From the NCBI GenBank assembly GCA_032207245.1, contig CM063498.1, positions 95,915,870-95,979,869 on the forward strand: a stretch of DNA of 64,000 nucleotides, read 5' to 3'. The translations under genes were made by a program, and so were the position numbers. The notes beneath the pieces are model-generated. The model was not told the DNA's origin, searched no databases, and was given only the letters and a program-made list of their open reading frames with translations. This DNA comes from Pardosa pseudoannulata. Lineage: Eukaryota > Arthropoda > Arachnida > Araneae > Lycosidae. The first letter of the stretch is position 1. Every line of letters starts with the position of its first letter. This document shows positions 41,601 through 56,140 of this stretch, piece after piece.

Positions 41601-44600
41601 AGATAGATAGTAGCCAGATATTCATTACACCCCAAGTGATATCTATTTATAAATTTTGATAAAAGAATTGAAATAACTTATCTCTTAAAAATACAAGAAA
41701 TTGTCATTTAATGTGTGTACTAGGTACCTAACTTTAACTATTGTAATCGGCTGAATTTATCTTAGTTCTTTTGAGGTTACTCAAATTCTGCACTTTTGTC
41801 TATTGTATTAATGGGCTGAATTACTATATATACTTTAAAATAACATAAATTTATTATTTAGAAAACGTTTTAAGAATATTCGATGGTATTATGTATGATT
41901 TTTATTTTTGATTTCTCACACTATAAATAGTGTGTTGAATATTAATCTAATCATTAGATTGAAGATCAAATGCATTTTTTAATTTAAAACTGTACTTTAA
42001 AAATTCCAGTGTTATAAAATTATAAGTCCTTATTTATCAGTCTTTTGGAAGATTTAACCGATTTTGTTAAAGCTTGTTAGTTTTAATTGTGGTTTGTAAT
42101 TTCTTAAATAGGTAATTATTTTTTCTAAAATAGTTCAGGTTTAAAAGGTTTCTGGTGTTTTATTTTCAGTTGAACAGCTATGGAGGTTATATTCGCTACA
42201 TTTTCCGTTATACAGCACCTTTTGTTCCTAATCCACCTAGGATTGCAGATATCATTTTGAAAGGAAATGGACTAACTCTATACCATGTTCTTAGACAACC
42301 ATATGGAACCCAGAGAGATAATAGTGTAGAAGTTCGTTTCTGGGAAGTGAGTATGAATCTTTGAATAAACTTTTCAGCATGTAGGAAGAATTAGATATCT
42401 TGTTTAGAGCCTATGGATCTACTTATTTTTTGTTTATAATGTTTTTAAAAACTTTTTTTTAAATTCTAAAAATGTGTTCAAATATAACAATGTATTTGGT
42501 AACATTAAGAAAAGGGGTACTTGTTTATAAAATGGAATTTTAATGAGAGTTTTTGTTACCGGTATCGATACAAACAACTCAATACCAGTACTTGAGCAGA
42601 GCAAGGTTCTGGTAGTGATTATAAAAATAACAAACTATTTATAAAATGAAAAAAAGATTTATTTTAAATCTTAAAATAAAAAACATTATACGATGTCCGC
42701 TTACGTGCCGGGAAAAATGCACAAATAAAAAAAAAAAAAAAAAAAAATCCAACAATCCTCTTTTATATCTAGCAGCAGATATTGCATAAAATTTAACATA
42801 TACATGCAAATTCCTCTCCCACTCAGCCAATCACAAAATTACACATTTCGTAGCTGACGAGTGAGAGTTGAAGTCACAATCAAACATACAGCAAGAGTCA
42901 GCTTTACAAATTGTGATTAAGAAGCCTCGGTTAACTTTAAACAAAACAAAAACAAATTGCCGGGATTCACCGGAGGTTGAGAAGGTGCTGATTTGGCTGC
43001 AATTTCTAACAGTTTTCCCTTTACCCAGTTCCTCTCAAGAGGATTTATCTTGAACAAAGTATAAAATCTTAGTACAACAAAATTTAGGAGACTCAATATA
43101 ATTGTTAACTAGGGTTATATTGTTATATCAAGGAGTGATATAACTTAAATTTAAGACTGAAATTATGGCTAGTTTGATATGTTTAACACAATAATACACA
43201 ATAACAATTATAAAAATTTTAAAACAAAGAATCAAACTGTAAAATATTGTCAAAATAATAATATTGTGAACTTTAAAAGAAAACATTAAAATTAACATAA
43301 TTAAGCTCATTTATTGAAAGAAAGCCATTTTTTTTTGTTTCACTTTTTCTAATGATAAATCAACTGATAAAGTAGACATAGTCGAAAACACAAAATTTTT
43401 TCTTTTCCTGGTGTTTGAAAACTGATTTATTGTTGTAGATCGATGGAAAATAATCAGTTGTGAGAAAAACATTGTTTAACAGAGGTTTATTGATCTAAGG
43501 AATATTGCTATATCCAAGGGGCATTAATATTACACTGAATGCAAATTTAGTAGGAATGCTAATAATCATTGTTACAGAGGGATTTCTTGCTGTAGTGACA
43601 TTTTACTACTGTATTTGTTTTTAAGAAGTACTACTGATTCCAGAGTACCAGAGTTATCATATATATTTTAATCTTATATTTGTTTGTATATATAATGAAA
43701 TATCTTGATAGGGTGAATGGCAAAAAAATGAAGGCCAAGTTCGATCTGATGTTCCAGTTCTTGATGTTACTACTAGGCAAGATATAATGATGGTATTACA
43801 GAACATAGAAGCATTTTATATAAGAGCAAGTTATGATGAAGAAATTATCCAATCAAGGTAAATATTTAATTTTAACAGAAAGTATTAACTTTGAACAAAG
43901 ATTCTATTGTGAAACTTTATTGTAATTAACTAATTAATTCATTATATATTTTGTTTTGCTTGGATATAATGTGAAAAATGTTATGCCGTGTTATATGTTT
44001 TGATGCATTTCTGTTTCATTTTTAAGTATATATTTTAATTTTTCAAATCCTATAATGGTCAACAGATAGTTGAACTAGGTGTTGAGGATTTTTTCTATCT
44101 CCTGGGTACCTTGGTTTTCCAAAGTAGGCCTGCATGTTAAAATCTGAGTTTTTTTTTTTTTTTTTCCCATGGTGGCCCCATTTAAAAACATTCCTTTCAG
44201 AAAAATGGATTTTGTTTTAAATTTATTGTAGTAAATTGACCATTTTTACTTCAGAGTTAAAATGGTTTTTATATTTATCATAAATTGTTTTATGATTATT
44301 TTTCTGCTTTTAAGAAATTATTTAAAAGTACAAAATTGTAACGAAAAGATACCATCAAAATTCAGATCCTGGTAGCCATTAACTAGGTTTGAATTTTGAT
44401 GGCATACTTTTGGCACAATTTTGCACTTGATAATATCTTTAAAATATGTTTCAAATAGACTTTTAATACATTGAAGATGTTTTTTAAATTAAAAATTCTT
44501 TATCCTTATATACGTAACTAGTGAAAACATTTCAAAAACCTCCTAGTTAATCTGAAATCATAAAGCTTAAATAAAAATAAATAAATAAATAAATAAAATC

Positions 44601-45074
44601 CAGCATTCTGCAACTTTGTATTTATTGTAGATCTTAAGGTATTGGTCAACCCATTGTCATTACAATACAACAGCTCTGAATAGACTGTCCCAAATTGCAA
44701 ATCTTATAACAATGTTATAAGACCTTATAGCAAGCGAATAGTGTCATTTTGTTCCTATAAGACTAAAGCTACAAGACTAAGATACCCACAAGACTGATTG
44801 TTTGGCAATTTTTGGAAAGCAAGAGTTCATTTAAGCTAGCTCAAAAACCACTCAAGCAGTAATTTAGTTATTGCAAATGCAATATCATTTCAATGGGATT
44901 ACTGAAAAATGTGGCCAGTAGATAGAAAACTAGCATTTATTCCAGTATTAGTTTTGAGAGATAAGTAAAACGAATTTAAGTTAGAGAACACTCCTTTATT
45001 TGACACCTTGTGGCTGGGAAATTTGGTATTAAAAAGAAGAGGATAAAGGAGAATTTTAGATATCTACTTTTTAG

Positions 45075-45154
<80 letters not shown>

Positions 45155-48100
45155 CCTTAATATAAAGGGACAAAATTTGCAAAACGTGAGCTTCTGGTTA
45201 CATTTTGGTTGATAGTGCTACAAAATTGAAGGTAAATAAAAGTTTATCATTTATGATTATTTCAGAAATTTAGATTAACCAATTTTTTCTTGGTTTTTAA
45301 TATTCTTTTTTTGTGTTGCTGTTCCCTTTAAAGGCTAGAATAAGAGCATTTCCATTCCTTCAGTGATACTCATAAAATCTTTTTTTCATAATAAAATGCA
45401 TGTAATGGTGTATAAATATTAAAACAAGAAAGATATGTATCTTGGTTAACTATAATTAATGTATATAATGAATAAAGATAATGGGTTTTTTTATGTCATA
45501 AAAGATTTACATCTTCAGGTACATAATCTGATAGTTGTAACATTATTAATAGATAGCTATGACATATTCTGGTATTTTATTAAAAATTATAAATTTATGT
45601 ACAATGTTTACTTAGAAATCAAGATCTGAAAGTTCCCTAAAAAGAAAAAATAAAGGCTTGTTTAAAATTAACATAAATATTTAAATGTTACAACTCAAAA
45701 TCTGAGACTATAGGTATCAGAGTTGGAAGGAGAAAGAAAGAAAGAGTTTTTTTAGGAAAAACCCAATATTCAAATCTTGTTTATTACCAAGTATAGGATC
45801 TTAGTGACAGGGACAATAAAATAGTCATTGTAAGAACCATATCATTGCTAATGGAAGCCTAAGCTAGTAATTGATGAGAGTAATGTCTGGGAAATGACAG
45901 AATGAAATCTTGAAATTTCAAAAGGTTAAAAATATCATATTATTGGATAGTGTAATGAATATTTGATTCAAATCTTTTCTTGGCACTAAAAATTTTATTT
46001 TATTTTATTCAGCATTTTGAATTTCCGCATGGATTCTGCATCTTTGGCTGATCCTTCTGCACCACAGGCAGTGTATGTTGAAAAATGCTCTTGTCCACAA
46101 GGTTATACTGGAAACTCTTGTGAGGTAATTATTTTTACTGAGTAATTTGAATTTAGGTAAAATAAGATTACTAGCAAAGAGTACAAAATAGCCATGAAAT
46201 TATGATTTTGACATCTATAAATTATCAACTAGCTTTCAAGGGTGTGATTGGAAAACAAGATAGTATTCTATTAACTTCATCACATACTGATATATAAAAA
46301 TGTGACATGCAAAGTTAACCCTTAACATCTCAATTACTCAGTATTAAATTACTAAAAGCTAAATGATTTGTACATTTTGATGTGTCATTTAAAGTGAAAA
46401 TTTTTAATAAACAAACTAAGGTTTTAATATTTTTGTCATTTTAAACTTATGCAATTTTTCAATTATTTTTTCATATCCACCAACTTTTGGAAATTTTCCA
46501 CAGTCATCAAAAAATTGCAAATTACAACATTAGTTATTAGTGCTTAAGAAAAAGGATATTTTAAGAATTTTGCAGTATGTTTTCCTAAAGTCTGTATAGC
46601 AAGGTTCCAGATCCATCTTCTTATTGTCAAAGATTATTTTCACATTTTACATATACATCTACTCACCCATTCACTCACAAAAACATATATATATATATAT
46701 ATACGTACAGATGAATTTATTACATATTTAAACAGACTTTATATACGTGTGTACTCACACATGCACACAATACTATCCACTATTCCCTCCTGGGTTTCAG
46801 AAGGCTGCATTAAAAAAAAAAAAACTGATAGGAATGCAACAAAAAAGAACATTGCACTAAATACAGAACACAATTCAAGTTTTATTTAGAGTCCTTACAG
46901 GTATTCTATGCATGAACCTCTTGGTCACAAGACATACATGAATGTGATAGTTTAGTTCCTGCTAGACTCTTTTCAACATGGTACTATCAAAGATATTCCC
47001 ATCATGTGTGATCATTTTATGCAGTTCTTCTAAATCTCAGGTAAATGAGGTAAGGAAACAGGGTCTTTTATATAAGCTTCACAAGAAAAAGTTAGTGTTA
47101 AATCTGGTGAATGTGAGAGCAAAAGAGGTACATCATCTTTTAAGCTCATAATCCAAACCAGTAGTATAAAAACTTAAATAAAATTTTACCAAAAATTGCC
47201 AATTGCATGTTTTAAAAAACATGACTAAAACAACATTAAAAGCAAAGTTCATTTTTGCTATATTTGTCTTAGTTTTTCTACTATAGCATTTTGAAACACC
47301 AGAGGGAATTATGAATAGCTCTGTATATCTGTATATACATGCACACATGGATTAAAATATGCATTGCAATAACATTTTGAGTTCTGATACAATCATGCTC
47401 TGACATTAAATGCTATAATTGACTAGAAACCAAAGTTGAAAAGTATGCTTATTGCATATATTGATATCTCTTTAACTAATTTATGCATGGTTTTATTTTA
47501 TAGGAATGTTCAGAAGGCTATTCCAGAAGAACAACAGGTTCAGGTCTTGGGGACTGTGTAGTTTCCAGAGTACCCTGCAATTGTCATGGACACTCTTCTT
47601 TATGTGATCCATTGTCAGGCGAATGCTTGGTTAGTACATTTAATAACTATAATGTGTCTGAATTTTTTGTTGTATAACATTTTAAATAGCTTTAATTACT
47701 TTATGAAAAATGTAACTTAACTAAAATTTATTTGTGACTGAATAGCAAAGCATAATAATTAATATTTTGCAGTTTATTTTAAAGAATTTTACTTTTTTTT
47801 TTGTTACATTTACAGCCAAACATAAAATTGTGCATTTCAGATTTATAGTGAAAATAATCTATATGCTTGTATTATTCTTTACAAGTATAATGTACTTTAC
47901 ATATAATATGCAAAAATTGTACTCTCTAATAAGTTCATTATTAAGAGGCTAAATTTTGGATATTAATTTAAATGTAAAAATTTAAAAACTTAGCAAAACT
48001 ACCAAAAATTTAAAAATGTTAAGATGAACAAGGATTTATACTTTAACGCAATAATGAAACATACCATGTAATTATTTTTTAGTGATTCTACATGTTTTTA

Positions 48101-51100
48101 AAATACAAATTATGTAATGTATTTTTCTTGGTTCCAGCTCTAGACTTATAATTGTATAGCGGTGATTCTCAGCCTTTTTTTGTCGCAGCATACTTTAACG
48201 ATTTCAAAATTTGGTAGCACATAAAGTAAAAGATAAGTTTAAGAGTTGTTTACTTGCCTATAATACACTGTAAAATAATTTGATAATAATTTTGATTCTA
48301 AAACAAAATAATATGTACTACCAAAAACAGTAAGTTTATTAAGAGAGTAATTACAAGTTTATAATAAAAATACTTTTAATGAAAAATTTGAACTTGATGT
48401 TTTTTTGATAATTTCATTTATATTTGATCTTAAAAATGACAAATATCTTCTACATTTAAGTCTCTAATATATTTTGTCCGAAAATGAAGCAAAACTTTCG
48501 TCAGAATTCTCATATGTAATATCATCCACTAAACGTGATCTTGCACAGTAATAATATATATATGCATAGCATGCATTGTGTTTTGTGGTATCAACTTTAA
48601 ATTGTTGCCATATAAGCAGACAAGATATAACATTTCTGTTTATACTATAAGAAAATTTGAAGTTTTCTCTGCTTATGATGTCCATACACCACCAAGATAT
48701 TTCTTAAAATAAAAATTTTCTTCGCTGGTCAAAAATTTCAAATGTAAGATAAAAATTAAAAATTACATTACATTTTTAAAAATTTGTTGGGACACAAAAG
48801 TACCACAGCACAGTGGTTGAGAATCACTGATGTATAATATAGTATGTGGTTTAATTATTCTTAACATTATAAGCTTCAAAAGTTTTAAATATTTATTAAA
48901 ATTAATTTTTGTTAAAATGCTAGCTGAAGTACTCAGTGTCAAAAACAAAAAAGAATTCTACACAGTTAATGTCTTTAAAAGCAGAAAGGCCATTTCTATG
49001 CTTCTATAATTGGCAATGCTAAACTGTATGCTGGTCACACATATTTTTCTTGCAAGTATTCATGCTAACTCGTAAACTCTCTTTTAATAAATAGATGCTG
49101 AATATTTAATAGGAAAAGAAATTAATTGCAAAATTTAATACATCAGAAAAGTTAAAGAACATAATTATATACAATAGAAAGTGATGGCAAGCAGCATGGC
49201 TTTTATGTGTATAAATTTGTATCAACTCTTACTTTTAATTTTGGTTACAGTTTGTGCAATATATAGCAGTTTTCAGAGACTCAGTTTTGCCCAAGCTCAC
49301 ATTTGAACATGTATACATGGTGTACATATATGTAATGTCACAAAATTAACAGAGTCATTAAATTCAAAATTCATCTCACTTAGGAATAACTGACAAAATA
49401 AGCTATTTTTGTAACTGAGCTAACACGAGTGCAGAGTATTGTCTCTTATTTTACCTTTGCTTGTACTTAACATATGTACTGCATTATGAGAATGAAGTTG
49501 CAAAGTCATCAAATAAAAGTTTTAAAAGTATATACTGTGAGTGAAGTATGGAGTAAGACGCAAGCATTTAAGTGATAGTATCACTTTTGCCATTTATTCA
49601 TTGTATGCATTTATATGCATTTATTCATATTATATGCCATTATATGCCATTCATTTATATGCCAGTTATTCATTTATTCATTGTATCACTTTTGCTACAT
49701 TTCTTGCAAATGACTAGCAGCCATATTGGGTCTTAGTATAGTCATGATAATGATTTAAGGTAATAGAGGTGTTTGTTCACCAATGACTGTGTTTTGTCTT
49801 CCATGCTTTTTGGGATGGATTAATTTTACTACCTCTCAAATATATATATACATTTCATGTAATTTAGTATAAAAATAAATTCCTATTGATTGACAAGGTA
49901 ATATTCATTAAGGGGTAGTACCATAAGATGTGGTCAACATAGAAATTATTAATATCAACAATAAATTAATGTATATCATACCAGAAAAACACTGTTCAGC
50001 TTTTACAGTAAGTAATAAAAATTTATTAAAAAAAATGCATACAAGCATGTGATTATTTATGTATTTTCATAAATATAATACTCCATTATAATTTTCAGAA
50101 TTGTGCTCATAACTCAGAAGGGCGGCAGTGTGAACGTTGTAAGAGAGGCTATTATGGAGATGCTAGAAGAGGAACACCTGATGATTGCCAACCTTGCCCA
50201 TGTCCATTAATCACTGCTCCAAACCAGTAAGTTGTTCAATTATTGCTGCTGTTTAGACATTTATAGTTAAGAAAATATAAGTTAATTTAAAAAAAAATTC
50301 TTTCTAACAGTACTTATTGCATATAGATTATATTGCTTATAAATAAAACATAATAATGTTACTCTATGAACTGACATATTTAATTTTTTAGTGTATATTT
50401 ATGGTAATCTGATTTTATTTTTAATACTAAGCTAGAAGAGATTAAGAACATTTTTTTTACACTTGTACGCTTTTACATCAGAATTCATTCCAATCAGAAG
50501 TTAACTATTTGATCAGGCTACTTTTAACATGCAAATGATAAAGGTTTAAAACCAGTTTTGAAAGTTGACATTCTTTTAAACTGTATCATAACTAAAATAC
50601 CTTGCTTGCATAGAAATAAACAAAAGAAGCATGTAATTTTATGTTTGTAAAAAAAAATCCTAAAAGATATTAAATTACAATTTGTTTCTTGAGATATCAA
50701 TATAGTTAACGAATTTTTTATGATTAGCTATCATATTGGTAGTTTGTAATAAATCATATTGGATTCAGATAAAATATTTATGGAAAATATACAGAAGAAA
50801 ACTTTGATTTTATAGTTTATATTTAACTTATAATTTGTTACATAAAAAAAATTAATTTAAAGTTTAAATAACCTTTATAAGGAATATGTATATTTCAAAC
50901 TGATTTAATAGGATTTGCTTTATTTTATATTTAAACGATGTTATAAATGTCAAATTCTAATTTATTAACAATCCAGTAACAGATTTTCATACAATGTGTG
51001 TTTGAATTAAAAAAATAAAAACTGTTATAGTAACTATCATATGTTTGCCTTCATCTAAAATGTTAAAAACTGTAGCTGTTTCATTTTTTTTTTTTCAAAA

Positions 51101-54100
51101 AATAAAATGTTTTGATTATAATTAACATTAAAATTAATCTCCAAAATGACACATATTTTCAAAAATACTTTATACAATTTTGTAGGACATGTTTTTTTTC
51201 TAATAGTAAACTAAAAAATGTCAATGCTTAGATTGGTCTGAGCCAAATGTTTCTTCCATACAATTTTTAATGCACATATACATATATAAATTTAATAATT
51301 GAATTTTAATTAGAGGAAAAAATAATTTATCTTAATTTTTATGTTATGAATGATACAAATGAATGTTTTTCTCTGTATGTCAGTCTCTTGGACACCAGAA
51401 GCCATGCCTTGCTTTCTGAATGGTAACATGTCATTAGTTTACAAATTAATGTTATTGGAGCACTTTATATGTAGATAATGGTATTTGATGTAACATGGTG
51501 TATATATGAAATTTTGGCATGTACCTTATATCCAAAGATGGTTAGTTCTCTATTAACCCTCCTTCGAATGCACTATTTGGAGTGATGAATTTTCTAACAA
51601 TGGACCTGACAAGCCCAAGTAAAACAATCTATTATTTAATACCCACTAATTTTAATTTTAGTATTCTAAAAGTTATCAATCTCCTTTGTGAGATTGTTGT
51701 ATTAACAGGGAAAAATAAAATTCATTACAAAAGATAATTTTATTTTTCATCTTTGATATCTTCACTATCTTGCTCCATTTCTGTATTCTCTTAATGTTCA
51801 TCCATCACATATTGAGAATTAATGTCCCTCTCTTTCCTGAAATTGCTGAACGATGGCCAAATGGTTAGGGTGCTGGCGTTCGGAAGCAAAGTTCATGGGT
51901 TTGAATCCTACTATGGTATGGATGTTCGGAATCTGCTTTAAGCTATAGGTCCCGGTCTCATTAGCCCTCGTGTTGCAAAAAGTAGACTGTAGTGCTCCAA
52001 AATCAAACCAAATTTTCTTGAGACCATTGCTCAATAAGGGGTCATCTTTGGCGAGCTCTTCTAAGAAAATTTGTATTTTACTAAGATTACTCAGATTAAA
52101 TAGGTTATAAAATTTTTATGACATTTGAGTGAAAAATATGGAGCATATGACAAAAAACATCAACATAAATACATGCTTTGATCTTGTGAATCTGGAAAGT
52201 CAGGTTTTGAAAATTAATATTTCTAAAAAATGTATAGAAGTCTGTCATGATACAGTCCTGGAATAAGTACATAACACACTTAAATTATTAAAAATTTGGA
52301 TGCAGGATCATGGACTGTAGTAATAGCCTCATTGAAGTAGGTCAGCTGAGTATGAGGCTTTCAACACATTTAAATAAAGTAGACTACTGGAAGGGACAGA
52401 CTCCTAGCATTCCTGGGAATGGAGGCCAGGTGTGTCTCTCAGGCCCTTTGCGTCAAGATGGAGGGTTAAAATAGTATCCCTTTTACTTACCCTTACTTTT
52501 ATCCTTATGCATTTTAAGGCACTTGAAATGATCAACATCTGTCGATGTTTAAGTATATTCTTTACCTGCATGATGCCCTCTAACACACTGCATGTGTTTA
52601 TTAGTACTTTTAAAGTATTAAATATTTGTGAAATGAATGCAAAGTATAATTTATATTACATGTTTAGAACCCCCTTCTTTGTAATTTATAACCTTTCTCT
52701 TTGTCCTTGAACCTGATTATTAACCTTGCATGCTTGAATGTTTTTCAGTGTAAATTTATTTGGCCATAAAGTTCCTTTTTGATAGTCTAGTATTATCAGT
52801 AGGAGGAATATTGTAATGAAATTATAGCACTGAATGTAACTCAAATATAGAGTCATAATACAAATTACTTTTTGTATGAAAATAATTTGTGTAGCTAAAG
52901 TTATTTAGCCAGTGAAATATGTAATTTGATTTATGTGACTTTAGTTGAGTGTTTGGTTAAAACTTAATAAAAGGATGTACTTTTCTAATGGGTGTTAATA
53001 GTAGAGCATAATTTCATAAAGGTAACTACTCATGATCTCCTTAAAAAATAAGAGTTTGGGGAGTAATAAACTAGTATGAAGTATCAAATTCTGCAAGTTC
53101 CCAGTGCGGAATCCAAAACACCATAATTAACACATACATTGTTGTGATCATTCAGAATACATATTAAACTATATTCTATCCCTAAGTAGTCATGAAAATA
53201 TCTTCCTAGGTTGTAAAATAAGAAAATTTTATCAGTTTTCATCAGAACATAATTAAAATTTCCTTTACTACTGTTATGTAAGAGTAAATAGTTTTTGCAA
53301 TATCTGTAGAACAGTTCTGGAATTGAAACTAGTAGCTTTTAATTGAAGCATGTCAATGCACAAGTAATTAGTAGCCCCAAAATATATTAGTTTAAAAAAT
53401 TAAACTTGTTACCTAAATTTATGCTTTACTGTAAATGACATGCAATATTTCTGTGATATGCAAGATTTTATAACTTTTTTATTTTTAAAAGCTTTGGTTT
53501 GTGTTACAACTTTATATAACTTTCAGCTTTCTGCATTTCATTTTTTAATGAAAACTTTTTAAAGTGTTTGAATATTGTTATACATTTATATTTCATGTAT
53601 ATGTATTTATACATGATTATATATAAAATAAATTTAAATTACTATAACTTTAATGGGAATAAATTAAAATATTTTTTCATATAACAGTTAACTTAAAATA
53701 TTTTTTATTTGTCAGTAAAATAAAATTAAGTGCATTTTTGTATTATTATTTTTAATAATGATACTTGTAACTTTTAGTTTCAATAAAACACTTTAAACGA
53801 ATTCACTAAATTTAAAACTTCAGGATTTTTTTCATAATTTTATGCATGCCTGCACAATTAAGTATTACCTTACATTTAAATGTTAAATTTTAAACATGCA
53901 GATTATTTTAAGATTTAAATTCGCTTGTTAGCAATACAAATGTGATTAGAATTTAGTTTTATGTATATGTTATAGGTAAGATATAGTCTAATATTATATG
54001 TTATTCTAAGGTTTTCACCAACTTGCATTTTGGATACTGATGGTCAAGTAACATGTGATGCATGTCCTATTGGTTATGAAGGAAGAATCTGTGAACGATG

Positions 54101-56091
54101 TGGACCAGGATATGATGGTAATCCAAATGTACCGGGAGGCAGTTGCAGAGTTCAAGGTAATTTTTTCAGAGTTATTTAGGATTTTGTTTAATTCTTTCTG
54201 TGTAAATGGGTGATTAAAAGGCAATTCTATTTTAGGTGGCTTGCAGTGTGATCCAGTTGGAAGCTTAACACCTGAACCTAGTAGAACAACTGGACTTTGC
54301 CAATGCAAAGTATGATTTAGCTTCTACTATGTAGATTAATCTTTTTAAAAAATTTATAGAATCCATGTACATATGTAATATTTTGTTATCTGTATATTCT
54401 TTTTTCGCTAACTTATAGCTTCTTTAATTTATATATATATGTTGCCTTTTAAAAACAGACCAACATTATTATGCATCAGATTTACTGGCAAAGTAGAAGT
54501 TTATTTAGCAAAAATATTATTTGAATATACCTATAGAAGACTATTCATTTATACACTCATCTACACAATTAAAATCTGAAATCAATATATGTTTACTGTA
54601 ACAAAAACATTGGAATAATTCATGTAAAACAATTTTATTTAACCCTCATAATATTACGATCAAAATATTACTTAAGTGTATACAATGGGGTCATGTTGAT
54701 CCCACAGGTATTTATAATGTTAAGGCCAAAAATCAAAAGATAAAGTATTAATATAATACTAGCAATGGATACTTTTTAGAAAAGACAAAATATAATTTGC
54801 ACAATATTATGAATTTAAAATTAGTACAAAAACTCAATTGTGGAAAAAATTACTAAATAACATTTTGTGAGAATAAAGGTAATAATGCCTTGTAGCTAAT
54901 TTCAGTTTTGGATCTCAGTTTTCTAGTTATCAAGATACAAAATAATTTAGGAAGTATAACAGTTACACATAGAGGATTGAAAATTTTCATTTAATCTTTG
55001 TTTGCCTGAGATGGAATTAAAGTGATTCCATTTGCAATTTCTATAAGTGAACAAAATAAACTGTAGGAAACATACTAAGTAAACAAAATTTTGAAAGAGA
55101 CCAGTTTGGGAGAATTCCTAGAATTTTTAAACATAACTATTTCTTTAAGGCAAATTACAAAATGTCCAGCTAGGTTCATATGGATTCCACCTTAATACTG
55201 CCAGGGTTAAGGACTTAAAATTCTAAAGCAGAAAAGTGTAGCTTTCACTGTTATATATATTTATTATAACAGGGAGTATATAATTTATTTTTAAGGGAAA
55301 TTTATTTTGAATTAATTTTTTTTCTTTATTGTATTCTAGCCTTATGTTACTGGAGCTCGTTGTGATCAATGTAAACCTCATACATTCCATCTGAATCCTG
55401 ATTCCCCTCTTGGTTGTATTGACTGCTTCTGCATGGGTATAACAGAGACATGTTCAAGCAGTAGCTGGTATCGAGAAGAGGTAATAAATTTTTTATGCTG
55501 ACTGTTAATGTGATTTTTAGTCTATGACAGGTATTAGAGTTGGACAATATTTCAGTTTATGTTCTTTTAGTCATAAAATAGTTTAATTGTGAAGTAAAAT
55601 GGATGACAATTTAGTTTCCATTTAATTGTTCTGAAGTCACTTTAACTCTAATCTTTTAGTTTCATGTCAATATTTTTATAGTTTTTATTTTTATTGAATT
55701 AGTGGTTCTTGCAGCATTTATATGTTGATTAAATCCAGAGTGAGTTGCTTAGAACATTGAAATTACTTCACATTTTTATAAAGTTGAACTTTTAAACTGT
55801 GAAAATCTCTTCTGTTATATATATTTACACAAATCTTGTAACAATAAATATTTAGATTTAGAAAATCTTTACAGGGATTATTATTTTATTATTTTTTTTT
55901 CAGAATATTTGAAATTACAAGATCTACTTATTAAACATAGTGGTAGATTTTAGGCAACTAGAACTTTGGGAATCTTATTAGATTCTTTAGTGTTTTTTTT
56001 TCCAGTTTAGAAAGAATCTTCTAGTGTTTTTCTATTTGATTTTAAGTAATTTTAATAAAATCACTTATTTAAAAGGCAATGCTCATGTGGT

Positions 56092-56140
<49 letters not shown>

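Larger units (their letters stand above)
43858..46012 (+). other. Intron with imperfect inverted repeat and TA microsatellite
   Basis: 2.2 kb. Holds the inverted repeat at 44328-44426, an ATAA run at 44571-44597 and a long (TA)n at 45079-45155. Otherwise AT-rich. Confidence 0.75.
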
